From the NCBI GenBank assembly GCA_017654935.2, contig CM065699.1, positions 3,233,972-3,297,971 on the forward strand: DNA of 64,000 nucleotides, in the 5' to 3' direction. A program made the position numbers and the translations under genes. Positions 35,566 to 50,528 of the stretch are shown one piece after another (position 1 is the first letter of the stretch; each line of letters starts with the position of its first letter). The stretch comes from Phymorhynchus buccinoides (Eukaryota; Mollusca; Gastropoda; Neogastropoda; Raphitomidae). The notes under the pieces were generated by a model. The model ran no database searches and was not told the origin of the DNA. It worked only from the letters and a program-made list of their open reading frames with translations.

Positions 35566-35905
35566 TACGTGGTGCGATGTAACGTGGTGAAAGCCCTGAC
35601 ATGGCCTTAGTTGACGGGGCTATCATTTTAATCTACGTGGTGCGATGTAACGTGGTGAAAGCCCTGACATGGCCTTAGTTGACGAGGCTATCATTTTAAC
35701 CTACGTGGTGCGATGTAACGTGGTGAAAGCCCTGACATGGCCTTAGTTGACGAGGCTATCATTTTAACCTACGTGGTGCGATGTAACGTGGTGACAGCCC
35801 TGACATGGCCTTAGTTGACGAGGCTATCATTTTAACCTACGTGGTGCGATGTAACGTGGTGACAGCCCTGACATGGCCTTAGTTGACGAGGCTATCATTT
35901 TAACC
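35566..35905 (-). repeat. 68-bp tandem array, 5 units, built from the dispersed motif
   Basis: Unit starts at 35,566, 35,634, 35,702, 35,770 and 35,838 give exactly 68 bp. Read on the minus strand the unit contains GCCATGTCAGGGCTGTCACC then ACGTTAC, and CACCACGTA. This is the core of the motif dispersed at 46,643, 41,523, 37,896 and elsewhere. Units differ at a few bases (for example GTGAAAG/GTGACAG). Confidence 0.95.
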
Positions 35906-36911
35906 TTAATCTTACTCCTCTCCCGGTCGGGGAAAAAGATAAGTGTTAATTTCACAGATAAAAGTTTTCCTCTATTTTTTATAAAATATAGGCGGGGCCA
36001 AATTGAAAAACAGAACATAAAGCAAAATACGTACGCGTTCGCCTGTTTTTTGTGTGTTTTACCACAATGATATGAATTACTACGCCAATTGTCATATCTT
36101 GCATGAAAAAAATCAATTAGTGGAACGGTTGAATCCATCCTCGGTCTTGTTCAATTCTACACAGAACAAACATTCAAGAGATTTGACATTTCTGAAGCTA
36201 TTATCAAATGTCTAGACGACCGAGATTCCATTAAAATCATATTTATCAAGTTGTCGCTTGTTAAGGAGGCCTAAGGAGGCATTGAAATTGCATCATAGTT
36301 TTGCAACAGTTGATCTATACCAGTTACACGTATTTTAAAGGGATAACACCTAACACTAAGTGTACCCATGCTTGGCAAGATCGTAGTTTCGTGCACCAGT
36401 CAAAAGGTCAATAATTCAGTGACCTTACATCACACCTTGACCCCTAGCGACCTTATCATACGCTGCGCACTTTTATGTCCAGTAACTGTAACTGGCGTAA
36501 CAGCCCCCCAAGCACGAAACAGTTACAAAAAGGAACAATTAACGACCCAGTCCCTCAGACATTGGCGCATTCTCCGACAGTCATCCAATCTAATTAACGA
36601 GGGCCGTTATTTTCCTGATTAGATGCTGCAGTACCAGAGCTGTCGACAGTAATTAGCTAATCTGTGAAAGATAACGGTAAAGAAAAGCTTTATAGGTTTT
36701 GCTTTCTTTGTGTCAGCACCATTCGTCAGTTTTCTGTGTAGTAAATACCACTATGATAAATAATATATCTTGCTAGTGTTTATTTGCTGCATTTGTTTTG
36801 CCACCAACTTTAGCCTGTGCTTTGTGTTTTATTTCTTTTCGTGGTATGTGTTTACTGCATCTGTGTAAACAATTCTGTTGATGGTTTTAGGACAGATAAA
36901 GGAGTTTGAGT

Positions 36912-36917
<6 letters not shown>
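35906..36917. other. Non-coding sequence
   Basis: No gene seen. Includes small inverted and AT-rich stretches only. Confidence 0.55.
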
Positions 36918-37248
<331 letters not shown>

Positions 37249-37520
37249 TGACTATAAGCTTCTTCTCTCGCTCGCTCTCTGTATTGTGTGTGTAAGTGAG
37301 TGAATGAGAGTGCAAATATGTTTGTTCCTACCGTACAATGCCATAATCAAAGAAATACCCGACCCCTTTTCAGAAAATACCATACAAAATGTATCATGGA
37401 AGGCTTACAAATACCATTAGATAATAATAAAACGTGGCAGTGTCGCGATTCTTTCTGATGAAAAATGACCTGCCAAGGTTTTGAGAATTGTCTATATCAA
37501 TCCGCCCTTCACAGATAATA

Positions 37521-37650
37521 TTAAAGACCCCGCACGTCACGTGTCACATTCCCTCTTATACTAGGAATATTTCTTAAGATTCCTTACTAGCTATAAGAGG
37601 GAAAACACGTGAAAACCGTGGTTTTGACACGTGACGTGCAGGGTCTTTAA
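37521..37650. mobile_element. TTAA-ended palindromic MITE, 130 bp
   Basis: Both ends read TTAAAGACCC; the terminal inverted repeats match over 26 bp with one mismatch (CCGCACGTCACGTGTCA against CTGCACGTCACGTGTCA). Inner arms CCCTCTTATA and TATAAGAGGG also pair. TTAA at both ends suggests a piggyBac-type or other TTAA-targeting family. No coding capacity. Confidence 0.85.
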
Positions 37651-37895
37651 AGCGTATTTTGCAACAAACTAAACAATTCAACTAATTTTTCAATGTATAA
37701 AACCAACACCTCAGCGACGATGATTTTTAGGTTTGGCAAGAAAAAGAAGTTTGTCCTGCCCAGTCAGGAACGTTGACCGTGAGAGATATGGGGTCCGCGA
37801 GACATCACATATGTTAAAAGAGAAAGCTTGGAATCCACCAGCAGTCAAGTTGAATTTGGTTGGAACTACATTGTCACGCAGTAATAATTAATGGG

Positions 37896-37920
37896 TGAGG
37901 GCTGTCACCGCGTAAAATAA
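37896..37920 (+). repeat. Dispersed motif, short copy
   Basis: TGAGGGCTGTCACCGCGTAA matches the core with two to three changes. Confidence 0.5.
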
Positions 37921-38546
37921 CAATGTCATGGCAGATATAAAAAAGGTGGATGCAATACAATTTATGCAGGTGGTGTTCCAGGGTAGGTCAGCCAAACTCG
38001 CTGGAGCACATGGTAACATTTAGTTTGCGACCAACCACAGAGAAGTGGGTTAAGGCTGGTGACTTATCAATGAAGTAACCACAGCTGGGAAACCCTGGCC
38101 TCTGTCGTAAGGGGATAGGTCACATACATACAAATCCATCTGGAAAGAGGGAAACAAAGAGCTCAAAAAGTATGTGGGTGTTAAGGAAGAAAAAAGGGGT
38201 ATTGAAACTGGATCTCATTAGCTCCACCAAGCCACTAACAAGTCGTAAATTTTGGTATATAGTAGTCTAGTAGTAAGTGTTACTTTACTAACTGAATGAC
38301 GAGTAGGGATGGGCATTGGGCAAAGGGGGCTTGGCAGGAAGGGGTGGGAGGGTAGGGGGCGTGATATGGAGGTGGTGAGAGCGTGGATGAAGATAAGTAT
38401 GTAAGGCAACCAGTAACCAGTCATAAAGCCCAGAGGGAAGGGCAGGTCTTTTGACTTCAATGAATGTGAAGTGAAAAGAAAACGACTACAATTTCACAGA
38501 TTCCTGACTCTTTGACTTGCTACCTTTTGATCCAATCTGTGGAACT

Positions 38547-38758
38547 TAAGTACTGAGGTCTTGATGGATCAAACAAGGTAGTAACAACATTCAAGCGCCA
38601 TTGTGGCTGGTACTGATCCAGACAAAACATCAAATGAACAAAAGTCGTTATCTAAGTACTGAGGTCTTGATGGATCAAACAAGGTAGTAATAACATTCAA
38701 GCGCCATTGTGGCTGGTACTGATCCAGACAAAACATCAAATGAACAAAAGTCGTTATC
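38547..38758 (+). repeat. 106-bp tandem duplication
   Basis: Two adjacent units beginning TAAGTACTGAGGTCTTGATG, differing by one base (AACAACATT or AATAACATT). Confidence 0.95.
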
Positions 38759-38904
38759 TGGAAAATGGAATACCACCACCCTAATGAACCTTTCCCCTCT
38801 CCCATTGTCTTCATCTGTGTGTGGTATGTAGGCCCATGTCTGCCTTTCTGTGTAATTGTGAATGTGTGCGCACCCCCGTCTCTATGTCTCTGACCGTTAT
38901 CTAC

Positions 38905-38908
<4 letters not shown>

Positions 38909-38960
<52 letters not shown>
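38909..38960 (+). repeat. (CT)n microsatellite
   Basis: About 26 CT units. Confidence 0.97.
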
Positions 38961-38963
<3 letters not shown>

Positions 38964-40479
38964 CACCCCTCCCTCCCCCACCACATGCACGAGCTAGAAA
39001 TCGGGGTCTTGTCAAATCCGTCGATTCCACCTATGTCAAACGTTCTTACCGCTGCGGCCAAACAGCAAACTGATGAGCATTTAAACAATACTGCAACACA
39101 ATGTACAGGTATTTTCATCCAAGTAAAACACCGCATCAAAAGCACTCACGTGAACACTATAAATTATACCAAGACTTTCATTAATGCTGTGATATTTCAC
39201 CTTTTATTGGACACGTCTACATGCACACATATAAACCCCATCCTCCCTTCTATCTTATGGAACATGGAATGTGAACTAGTCAAGACGTGAATAATGTTTC
39301 CAGTGTGTGCAGCACAAACGGTATATTCACACCAGATTGGTCATCGCTAAATGCTGCAGAAATACAATGTCTCACAGACACAAGAACAAGGCACTAAAAA
39401 CTCCCAGTCTGGTCAAGCCGATAAAGTGAGAACACATCACGGACATGGCACCGTTTCCAGAATAGCAGTTGCCTCCTGTGTTCTATGGAGGCCATAGAAG
39501 GACACGACTGACACTAAGAAAGACTCCGCAGAGTTAACAGGTTACTGGAGAAAAAGCCCCTGAAAAGATATAAAAAGAAGAAAAATGGCCCCGCTGTTTA
39601 TCATACCCACGTTTTCCCCGGTACAGGACTGGGGCATTCTAGAATCACTTTGTCTGTCTCTGTGTTTGTCTGTCTCTGTGTCTGTCTGTCTCTGTGTTTG
39701 TCAGTCTGTCCGTCGACGCTACAGTAAAATCCCCAGAACCTTGCTCGTCCATATCTTCCAACGGAACACACATAGGACGCTTTTCACGCCCTCCTTTCCA
39801 AATGCAACCAGCAACCTTGGAATTGTTAGTGTGTCCGTGACATGCGGGCAGAAGGTGGCTGGCCATTGACCTGGCCGAGGGTCCGTCCACGGAACATCGG
39901 TTCGGACCAACAATGACGTTCAGGGCTGGCAAATAAAGGAGCTTTCAAAGTGTGTTACACAACTCCACAATGATTCACTGGAAGCAAAACCGTCCTTACT
40001 CTGCGAGTCTAAAAACAAGCTTTCCAATAAACTACTATAGCAGAGTTATGCTAGAGGACAGTGTGCTGATATCATTTCCGTTGCGAGATGGCGTCTTTCC
40101 AATTATCTGACCCCGTCATTTCCGCTTAAACATAACCGAGAATGTCAGTTCGTTCCGCTAAGTAGACAGTCTGATTGAAATTCTACCAAACAGTCGACAG
40201 TCGGGAGTTTCGATCACATCGTTGGAAATACCCAGTGCCTGAAATTCCCCGACAAATGTTATCTGCCATCTAGGAAAACCAACAGCCCCTATAGTAACAC
40301 CCCCTGCTGGGTGAAGAGTAGGTGAAGATGACCAAAGATCAGCTACAACTAGATAAAGAGATGGTCAGTATTTCGCAGTTCGGACAACACAAAGTGGGTG
40401 TGGCAATACGGGTGAGGGATGAGGGCACAGCGGGGGAAAGGGTAGGGGTGGGAGGGAGGTCAGTACAGGATTATACTAC

Positions 40480-40630
40480 GAAGTGTGTTTGTGTGTGCGT
40501 GCGTGCGTATGTGTGCGTGCGTGCGTGTGTGTATGTGCATGCGTGTGCATGCGCGTGCACGTACAAATATGTGCGACTACGCGCGCGCGCACGCGTGTGT
40601 GTGTGTGTGCGTGCGCGCGCGTGCATGGCG
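40480..40630 (+). repeat. GT/GC alternating tract
   Basis: Long alternating purine-pyrimidine sequence including GCGCGCGCACGCGTGTGT; likely Z-DNA prone. Confidence 0.9.
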
Positions 40631-40728
40631 CATGCAAGAAAGTTTTAGCTTAATGCAACAAGGCAAACGAACAATTAACGTTTTTTTCAGCTCCCATGTA
40701 CAGTTTGTGTCCAGATTTCCATAATTCC

Positions 40729-41157
<429 letters not shown>

Positions 41158-41353
41158 ACACACATACATTGTTTATACATACATATAAAAAAAAAAAAAA
41201 ATACACATAGTGAAACAAATAATTGATGACAAGTAGGAGGTGAAAGCAACATCAATCCAAACACATTTAACAAGCAGTTTAAAGGCAAACAAATAAACAA
41301 AGCATAAAACTGAGATGTAAACATTCAATTGACATATACCATGTATATCACAT

Positions 41354-41470
<117 letters not shown>

Positions 41471-41522
41471 ATTATAATAAAGAGCCAGCCACACGTCAGC
41501 TAAAATCGTACGACTGTACGAT

Positions 41523-41560
41523 ACGTCAGGGCTGTCACCACGTTAAATCTTACCACGTAT
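41523..41560 (+). repeat. Dispersed motif copy, good match
   Basis: GTCAGGGCTGTCACCACGTT, AAATC, TTACCACGTAT. The core is identical to the 68-bp array unit read on the minus strand. Confidence 0.75.
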
Positions 41561-42167
41561 ATTAAAGATGTGGCTATGAGGAGCACAATTTGCTCTTCTG
41601 CATAATCATTATTTAAAATATTCTGTGTTTACCATAAATGCATGCATTTTCCTTCACCCTGGGAGCTTTATCTTGAATGATATAAACCTCAACTGTTATC
41701 AAAGATGATAGAATGTGTTTTGAAAAGCACCATGATGGAAGGCGCGCATGTTTTGAATAGTGCTTGGAGTCGACGGCCTTTAAATGCAGCGCTGGACTAC
41801 CCAAACAATTTTAATGTAATCTCAAAATCGGTGGCTTTGTTATTGAATACTGTAATTGTATACTAAATATTAAACCAATATAACACGAAATCATACACAA
41901 ATCAGCAATACGAGTGTTAAGTTCACAACATCATAGACACACTGTTATTCGTAAATAATTTGATTGGTTAATGTGTATTTGCCTCTTTTTTTTGGATTGA
42001 TTTGAGAATTGTTTTTTTCGGGGGCTGTTGGATTGTTTTTAGAGTTTCTCTTTTGCCATGCGTATTTGTTTTGCGAAATCCACCCGTCCCCCTTCTCTAT
42101 TGCATTGTGGTATAAGGCCAATGTACAATAAAACATGTTCAGGGTTCACTCTCTCGCATACATGGAG

Positions 42168-42171
<4 letters not shown>
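41561..42171. other. Non-coding AT-rich sequence
   Basis: No gene or element ends recognised. Confidence 0.55.
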
Positions 42172-44567
<2,396 letters not shown>

Positions 44568-44712
44568 AAAGGCTGTTTGGTTTAAATAGTATTTCATTTG
44601 TGAATGTCACAAATGAATGGCATAGCAGATGAGGCAATAAGAAAGGCCGTTGGGTTTAAACGCGTTTTATTTATGAATGTCACCAAGTAGAGTAGCAAAG
44701 GAGACAAGAAGA
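44568..44712 (+). repeat. Diverged ~72-bp direct duplication
   Basis: AAAGGCTGTTTGGTTTAAA...GAATGTCACAAATGAATGGC and AAAGGCCGTTGGGTTTAAA...GAATGTCACCAAGTAG are aligned copies with several substitutions. Confidence 0.75.
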
Positions 44713-44737
44713 AGACAGACAGGGGCAAGTCAACTTT

Positions 44738-44971
44738 CAGGGCCGGATCTAGGGGGGGTGCTTTGGGTGCTGCAGCACCCCCCCTCGGCTGTCAACGCTC
44801 TTAAGAACTTCTGTTCTGAGCTCACAGGAGATGCCACAACAGTTTTAAAATGTCGAAAACTCGTTTTCGGACAGAGGGCTTCGCCCCCCTGGACACCACC
44901 GGGGCCAAGGCGGCCCCTGGACCCCGGCCTAAAAAAAGTTTTCCCCTTCAAAAGTCTGTGATCCGGTCCTG
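44738..44971. mobile_element. Short MITE with CAGGGCCGGATC ends (hAT-like)
   Basis: A 234-bp segment. The left end is CAGGGCCGGATCTAG; the right end reads CAGGACCGGATCACAG on the other strand. The interior contains TGCAGCACCCCCCC and GGGCTTCGCCCCCC, a style seen in short hAT-type MITEs. ACTTT lies on both sides (44,733-44,737 and 44,972-44,976) and could be part of a target duplication. An 8-bp hAT duplication is not clearly seen, so the superfamily is tentative. Confidence 0.65.
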
Positions 44972-45182
44972 ACTTTTCACCTTTAGTTCTTTTCCCAAAC
45001 TGTCATTCAGTGTTGATGTTTTTCGGGGTGAAGTGGGGTGGGGGTGAATTCGGTTTGTTCTCACGCAGATGTTTATTTTAATAAATGCTTCAGGAATTCT
45101 ATCCTTCAGTAATATTTCTTTTTCTGTCCCCCCCCCCCCTTTTCCCCCTCTATTTTGTGGGCGGTCCCGTGTTTTCATTTTT

Positions 45183-45314
45183 GTTCTGCTTTAATTGTGT
45201 TTCTTCTTCTTTCACTCTTTCTCTCATAATTATGCTTGTGTGATCTATTGTTTTGCTTTGTTTTTCTTCTTCTTTCACACTCTTTCGCTCATAATTATGC
45301 TTGTGTGATCTATT
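45183..45314 (+). repeat. ~66-bp tandem duplication
   Basis: Two copies ending CATAATTATGCTTGTGTGAT, CTATT with small differences. Confidence 0.9.
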
Positions 45315-46960
45315 AAAATGGAAAATAATGACGAACCTTTAATATTTGTTACAAAAACATCACGGTTTCTGTATGACCTAGTGTATAGTGTAGATTTGCA
45401 GGATTAATTTTAACTGAAGTATCACAGTAAATTGTACCCCTCCTTTTGGGGGGGTGGGGGTGGGGTGTAGGCGCTTTATTATTTGCAAACTCATGGTTTA
45501 TGCAATGACAAATGACAATCTTGTGCATTCGGGCCCTTCTGTATTTTCCAACTCCTTTCCCCCTCCTCCCCAACTCCCTGCCTGTCTTGTTACACAAGCT
45601 ACCATCTTGTCCCCGTAACCCCAGTCACTCCAGTTATCCGAGAATGACCTCCCAGTGCCCCATATTTGCTGAAGACTCTCGGGAGGATGTCCTAACCACT
45701 GCCCGCATGCACCGCAACAGACTTCGAACCACCCACGTGCATGTTTAGCTTTCAACTCCGCCAAAAACAACAATTTTACAATTCACAGAGAAAAGAAAAA
45801 ATCTAACAAAAGAGTGGGTGTGAAAGGAAGGCGGATCTTGTCAGAAACTTCAAAAATCGACGCCACACCCGAAAAAACAAAAATGGTATTTTTAGAAAGT
45901 CCCGCAGCGCACAAAAACGCAGCCCTTATGTATTCCCGCGCGGCACAGCACGCGGAACCACTTCCGCCAATCCCCAACCAAAGGGAGGTAATTGGCGGTG
46001 TTGTTCTTTTGAAGAAAAATGCTCTTTTGTTTCCGTTAAGTCCTGTTTGTTTTTGTCCCCTATGGTGTGGTCACGTGGGTCCCTGTATGCACACAGTGGT
46101 TGTGGGACAAGAGACGAGCAGCTTAACCTTGCGCCCTAACCCCACCCCACCCCACCCCACCCCACGTACGTTTGTCGGTTTTCTCTTTTTATTCTAACTG
46201 TGAGGGTTTTTGTTGGTGGTGTTTTCCCCCACGATTCGTCTTTTTTCAATTATTTTCCTTCAATAGGGAAACAGCTTGGAACGATTGTTGGACTAAAGGC
46301 TGATTTCAAACTCTGTGGGAGGAGGTTGGGGTTTAGGCGATTGGAGTAGGTTGGAATGTGTGTCCAAGTAAAACATTGTGAAAAAAAAATCGTTAAGACA
46401 AATGACAGTGTGGTCTCATACAAGCACAGTACAAACAAGAAAACGCATATTCACGCATTAACTAAGGAAAGGAATGGACAGCCAATCATGCTTCACAAAC
46501 AGTTGGACATCTGAAGTCGATGCAAGCATCTCTCCCAACACATTGTGTGTGTGCGTGGATTTTTAAAAATTCAGCCCAGTCGTAACACTACTATTCCTAA
46601 CCCAAGCCAAAGCCAAATGCTGCACAAATCATGTTCATAGCTCTGTTGACAGTTATGACTATATCAGGGCTGTCACCACGTTAAATTATGACCACAAAAA
46701 AAATTATAAACATAAAATGTTGTATCCCATTAAGATTTAAATGAGAACATTTATGGATATGTATGAAAGTAGACCGGCCGTATGAGGGCTTTGGGGTCAG
46801 ATTATTTAAAACTCAGAAAGCGGCGAATATATTTCTAGTGGCTTAAATGAAGCTCTTTTATTAGACTGTCTAGCATAGTGGTGGTTTTGTGTTCATAAAA
46901 ACAGTGCGCGAATGTATACAGCGCGAATTCCTACTGCTGCGCTAATTGTTTTAAATATTA

Positions 46961-46961
<1 letters not shown>
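45315..46961. other. Non-coding sequence
   Basis: Holds a short (CCCCA)n run at 46,141-46,165 and a good dispersed-motif copy. No open frame with a recognisable domain. Confidence 0.55.
46643..46692 (+). repeat. Dispersed motif, best long copy
   Basis: TGTTGACAGTTATGACTATA, then TCAGGGCTGTCACCACGTTA, then AATTATGACCAC. Used here as the reference copy of the family. Confidence 0.75.
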
Positions 46962-47180
<219 letters not shown>

Positions 47181-47189
47181 GTGTGCATG

Positions 47190-47560
47190 CATGTACAAAG
47201 ATATACTGGTAGTTACCAAACAACGCCCAAAGTCCACCAAATCAAATCAACCAAATTGTTAGCCTCACACAAAGTTAAACAGCTCGGAGGTAGGAAATAG
47301 TTAAATGCACAATTATGCTTTGATTTCACAGATCATGGATAATAAACCACAGGAGACAGATGGGGCCTAAAGACCTACCCCACCAGAACAAATGCGTGTC
47401 AAAATGGACAGGCCAAAGCAGCAGCAACTGATTTCAATGCTTTGCCAGCTTAATTGACTGCTTTGTGGGCAGCCATCCACTGAGTAATGGCTAGCATTCC
47501 ACAAAAATGAGAACTGGAATTCAAATTTAACCCGCTGTGGCCACGCGTATCACATTATGC
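47190..47560 (+). repeat. Diverged relative of X without the minisatellite
   Basis: Matches X around S3: AAAGATATA...TTACCAA, AAGTC(C/T)ACCAAATC, GGTAGGAAATAG, then directly GATAATAAACCACAG, and GTGTCAAAATG, ACAGGC, CAGCAACTGATTTCA, GCTTTGTGGGC, ATCCACTGAG. Where copies A and C have 12-13 S3 units, this copy has about one degenerate unit. It shows that the flanks are an interspersed family and that S3 expanded within it. Confidence 0.8.
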
Positions 47561-47599
47561 ATAGCATATATCCCACCAAAGTGTTACTATCTTAACGAC

Positions 47600-47936
47600 A
47601 GGACATCTGAAATTATGCTTTGTAGACTAAGACTTAAAATGAGCGACCTCAAGCACGACCTTTTTAGAAGACATTACTGATGATCCTAGATGCAGTTGTG
47701 GTAATCACATCGAAGATGCTCTTCACTTTTTGTTGACATGCCCTTTGTTCCAAAACGCGCGTGCTCAGACATTGGGTCTGCTACCTGTTGATGTTAAAAA
47801 AACCGTTCACATTTTGTTGTTCGGTGGAAAGGATAAAATTGTCATTGAAAACAGAAATCTTCCATGTAGTTGGAAAATTAATGTGTGTTTCCAAGCGTTT
47901 CTCACAAGATTAATATTGTGTTTATCCTTTTTTTAA
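47600..47936 (+). pseudogene. LINE C-terminal fragment with CCHC-like motif
   Basis: Frame fragments RTSEIMLCRLRLKMSDLKHD and, after a frameshift near 47,670, DDPRCSCGNHIEDALHFLL then TCPLFQNAR. The C-x-C...H-x4-C arrangement is the conserved C-terminal end of many non-LTR retrotransposon ORF2 proteins. No RT core is present; it is heavily 5'-truncated. The sequence differs from the LINE in blocks A and C, so it is a different family. Confidence 0.75.
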
Positions 47937-48120
47937 AAATTTATCCCTGGTAATATAGAAAACATCCTGTTTAAATAGATATTTTGTTACAGCGATATCT
48001 TGAGTTGCCCCACTTAACTTCACTAATTGTATTCCCTTTTCTTCAATTTTTATAATGAATTAGTAATTCTTAGAATCATTTTTCATAACCTTGATATTCA
48101 TGGTTGATTGTATTGTTCAC

Positions 48121-48685
48121 TACAGTGGAATCCGTTTAATTGGCCATCGGATAATTGGCCAAAGCCGCTTAATCGGCCAATTTCCTCTGGAACGGAATTT
48201 TTTCTTCTTAAGCATGTGTTATTTTGTTCGTTTTTACGGCCAAAGCTGAAATCTTCAATTTCGCTTTATTGGCCACTTTTTCTCTCTAATTTTTCCTCTT
48301 TACCCCTTTTTGAGAGGGAGAACAGCAGAGGCAGACAAACTGACAACACGCTTTTGACGTTTACATGGTTGAGTGTGAAGTTGGAAGGTGAGCTGTTGTC
48401 AATTGAAAGACCCTGCATGGCGTTAAAATCACTCCATAAAACAAAATCATAGTCTTTTACTGCTTCTGTCAAGTTTTAGGATTAATAAACACACACACAC
48501 ACACACACATCACAAAAAGGGAAAGAATTTGAATTTGAACTGCAACATTTAATTTTGACGTCATTGCTTTTGACTTGCATAATTGCGTCATACAGTATCT
48601 GGATGTTCGTTTTATCCGCTGATTCGTTTTATCGGCCATATTTTTCCTGGTCCCAAAAGTGGCCGATTAAGCGGATTCCACTGTA
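48121..48685. mobile_element. pogo/Tigger-like MITE, 565 bp
   Basis: Inverted ends: left TACAGTGGAATCCGTTTAAT, right (minus strand) TACAGTGGAATCCGCTTAAT. TA at both ends fits a TA target site. Subterminal copies of TTAATCGGCCA and TTTATCGGCCA recur. The CAGTGGAA-type end is characteristic of pogo/Tigger elements. No transposase is encoded. Homology of blocks A and C starts inside this element (48,537). Confidence 0.8.
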
Positions 48686-48827
48686 TTTCCAGAAAGTTGT
48701 ATTGATCATTATTTGTTTTTTCTTACAAAGTATGTCTGACTTCAATCGGTTGTAAAATGTGATGCAGCCTGTTGCTAGTACTGTCTATGTGTTGAGTACT
48801 TTTATAAGTCTCGGCTTGTTGTACTCC

Positions 48828-48831
<4 letters not shown>

Positions 48832-48885
<54 letters not shown>

Positions 48886-48911
48886 ATTCCTTCATATATA
48901 TATATATATTT
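48832..48911 (+). repeat. (TA)n microsatellite (block C)
   Basis: Replaces the CA tract, hammerhead-like segment and TA tract seen in block A at 11,084-11,694. Confidence 0.93.
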
Positions 48912-49876
48912 GGACTCAGGGATGTGGTGAGTGACGTTCCTAGCTATATCAAAGACACAACCCACCTCCTCAACACGGTTTCAGAATGGAATCTGAAGTA
49001 TGGGCCATTTGACAGTAGTGTTATGTTGGTGACCATTGACGTGGCAAGTTTGTACAGCAATACCACATGATGATTTTGATACTGCTATCAGGTTTTTCTT
49101 GAGTAATCATGCTTACTAATGCTCCCGCTACTGATACTGTTACGGGAATAGTCAATCATATTTTAAAGAACAGTGTTTTTATTTTTTATAACCAATTTTA
49201 CCACCAGACTCAGGGCACTGCTATGGGCACTCCTATGGCCCCAACTATTGCCAATTTGTTTATGGGGTGGCTAGAGGAAAATATGTTAGCTAACAGCCCT
49301 GTCCCTATCCTCACAGAGCTGTGGAAAAGGTTTATTGATGACACCCTTGTACTCTGGACAGGCACTCTCTCTGACTTACAACAGTTTGAAACCATTCTCA
49401 ACCCCTTCCATCCAACCATTAAATTCACAGTCAACTCCTCTAACAAGCAGATACCCTTCCTTGATGTTCTCCTTCGCATAGAAAACGGCCTCATCCAAAC
49501 AGACCTGTACACCAAACCAACAGACATGCACAACTACCTCCACTTCAAATCTAGTCACCCAGCTCACTGCAGATACAACCTTCCTTACAGTCAAGTCCTC
49601 CGCATCAAAAGACTGTTCTAACCCTTCTGACTTTGACACCCGCTGCCAGGAAATGTTCCAACACTTTCTCAACAGAGGCTACCCCCCTTCCATACTATCT
49701 AAGGCCATGAAAAAGGCGAAAGTAACAGCCAGGGCCGACTCCCTAACTTACAAACCCAAACCTGTTTGTGACAGAACCCCCATGATAGTCACCCACAACC
49801 CAGCTAACCCTCCTGTACGTCAGTGGACAAAGGACCATATGCCCATCCTACACACTAGCAGTAGGCTAAAAAAAAG
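48912..49876 (+). pseudogene. Penelope-like element reverse transcriptase (block C)
   Basis: Copy of 11,695-12,660 with very few substitutions (for example LKNS for LKNN and ENGL for ENSL). The same first breaks are present: stops after SLYSN at about 49,068 and a frame change at 49,621. The A-run near 49,870 is two bases shorter than in block A, so the frame entering the endonuclease differs. GTAMGTPMAP and FIDD motifs are intact. Confidence 0.9.
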
Positions 49877-50394
49877 CAACCCCCCAGCCACCAGTCATAG
49901 GGGAACGAAACAGCAAATCCCTTCGTAACATGCTAATGCCCTCCACCTTGCCCCTGGTCTTTCCCAACACCAACCCTCCTGGGTTCTATAAGTGTGGCAA
50001 ATGTGTGGTGTGCCGAGAGCACTGCGTAGAAACTACTTCCTTCCATAGTGCCCAAACCAAAGAGACATTCTCCATCCGACACTATCTTAACTGTGACTCC
50101 AGCAACATCATTTACCTTCTGTTCTGTGGCAAATGCAACTCCTCTCAGTATGTCGGTGAAACTAAAAATTCCCTCAAAACCCGTTTTTACTTGCATCGTT
50201 CCCACATCAATAAAAACACCGGAACCCATGTCACAAAACATTTCAACCAACCTGGTCATTCCCTCTCCGATATGAGATGCCTTGCCATAGAACAAATCCT
50301 CAGTGACAACCACAGCCACAGATTCGAAAGAGAACAATTCTGGTTAAACAAACTGAAAACAGTATTTCCCCACGGTCTCAACACCCTGCACTGA
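49877..50394 (+). pseudogene. Penelope-like element GIY-YIG endonuclease (block C)
   Basis: The frame 49,930-50,394 is the same as in block A apart from two substitutions (TNPPG for TDPPG, FSIRHY for FSIQHY). Cys cluster, IYLLFC...YVGET and FEREQFW are all retained. It is out of frame with the upstream RT, so it is non-functional as a unit. Confidence 0.9.
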
Positions 50395-50458
50395 TCAGTT
50401 CATTTCATCATCCCGTACAATACTCCATCCTGCACAATACCCCCCTTCCGCTGATAGT

Positions 50459-50460
<2 letters not shown>

Positions 50461-50524
<64 letters not shown>
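50461..50524 (+). repeat. (CT)n microsatellite
   Basis: Pure tract, cleaner than the interrupted counterpart at 13,249. Confidence 0.97.

Positions 50525-50528
<4 letters not shown>

Larger units (their letters stand above)
37651..40479. other. Non-coding sequence
   Basis: No supported gene. Contains a 106-bp duplication, a CT tract (38,909-38,960), a CTGTCTCTGTGT-type tract at about 39,650-39,712 and a motif copy, described separately. Confidence 0.55.

Noticed and set aside
45680..45740. tRNA-like words CCTAACCACTGCCCGC and TTCGAACC
   Set aside because: The A-box-like and B-box-like words are in the wrong order for a tRNA gene on either strand and no cloverleaf can be drawn.
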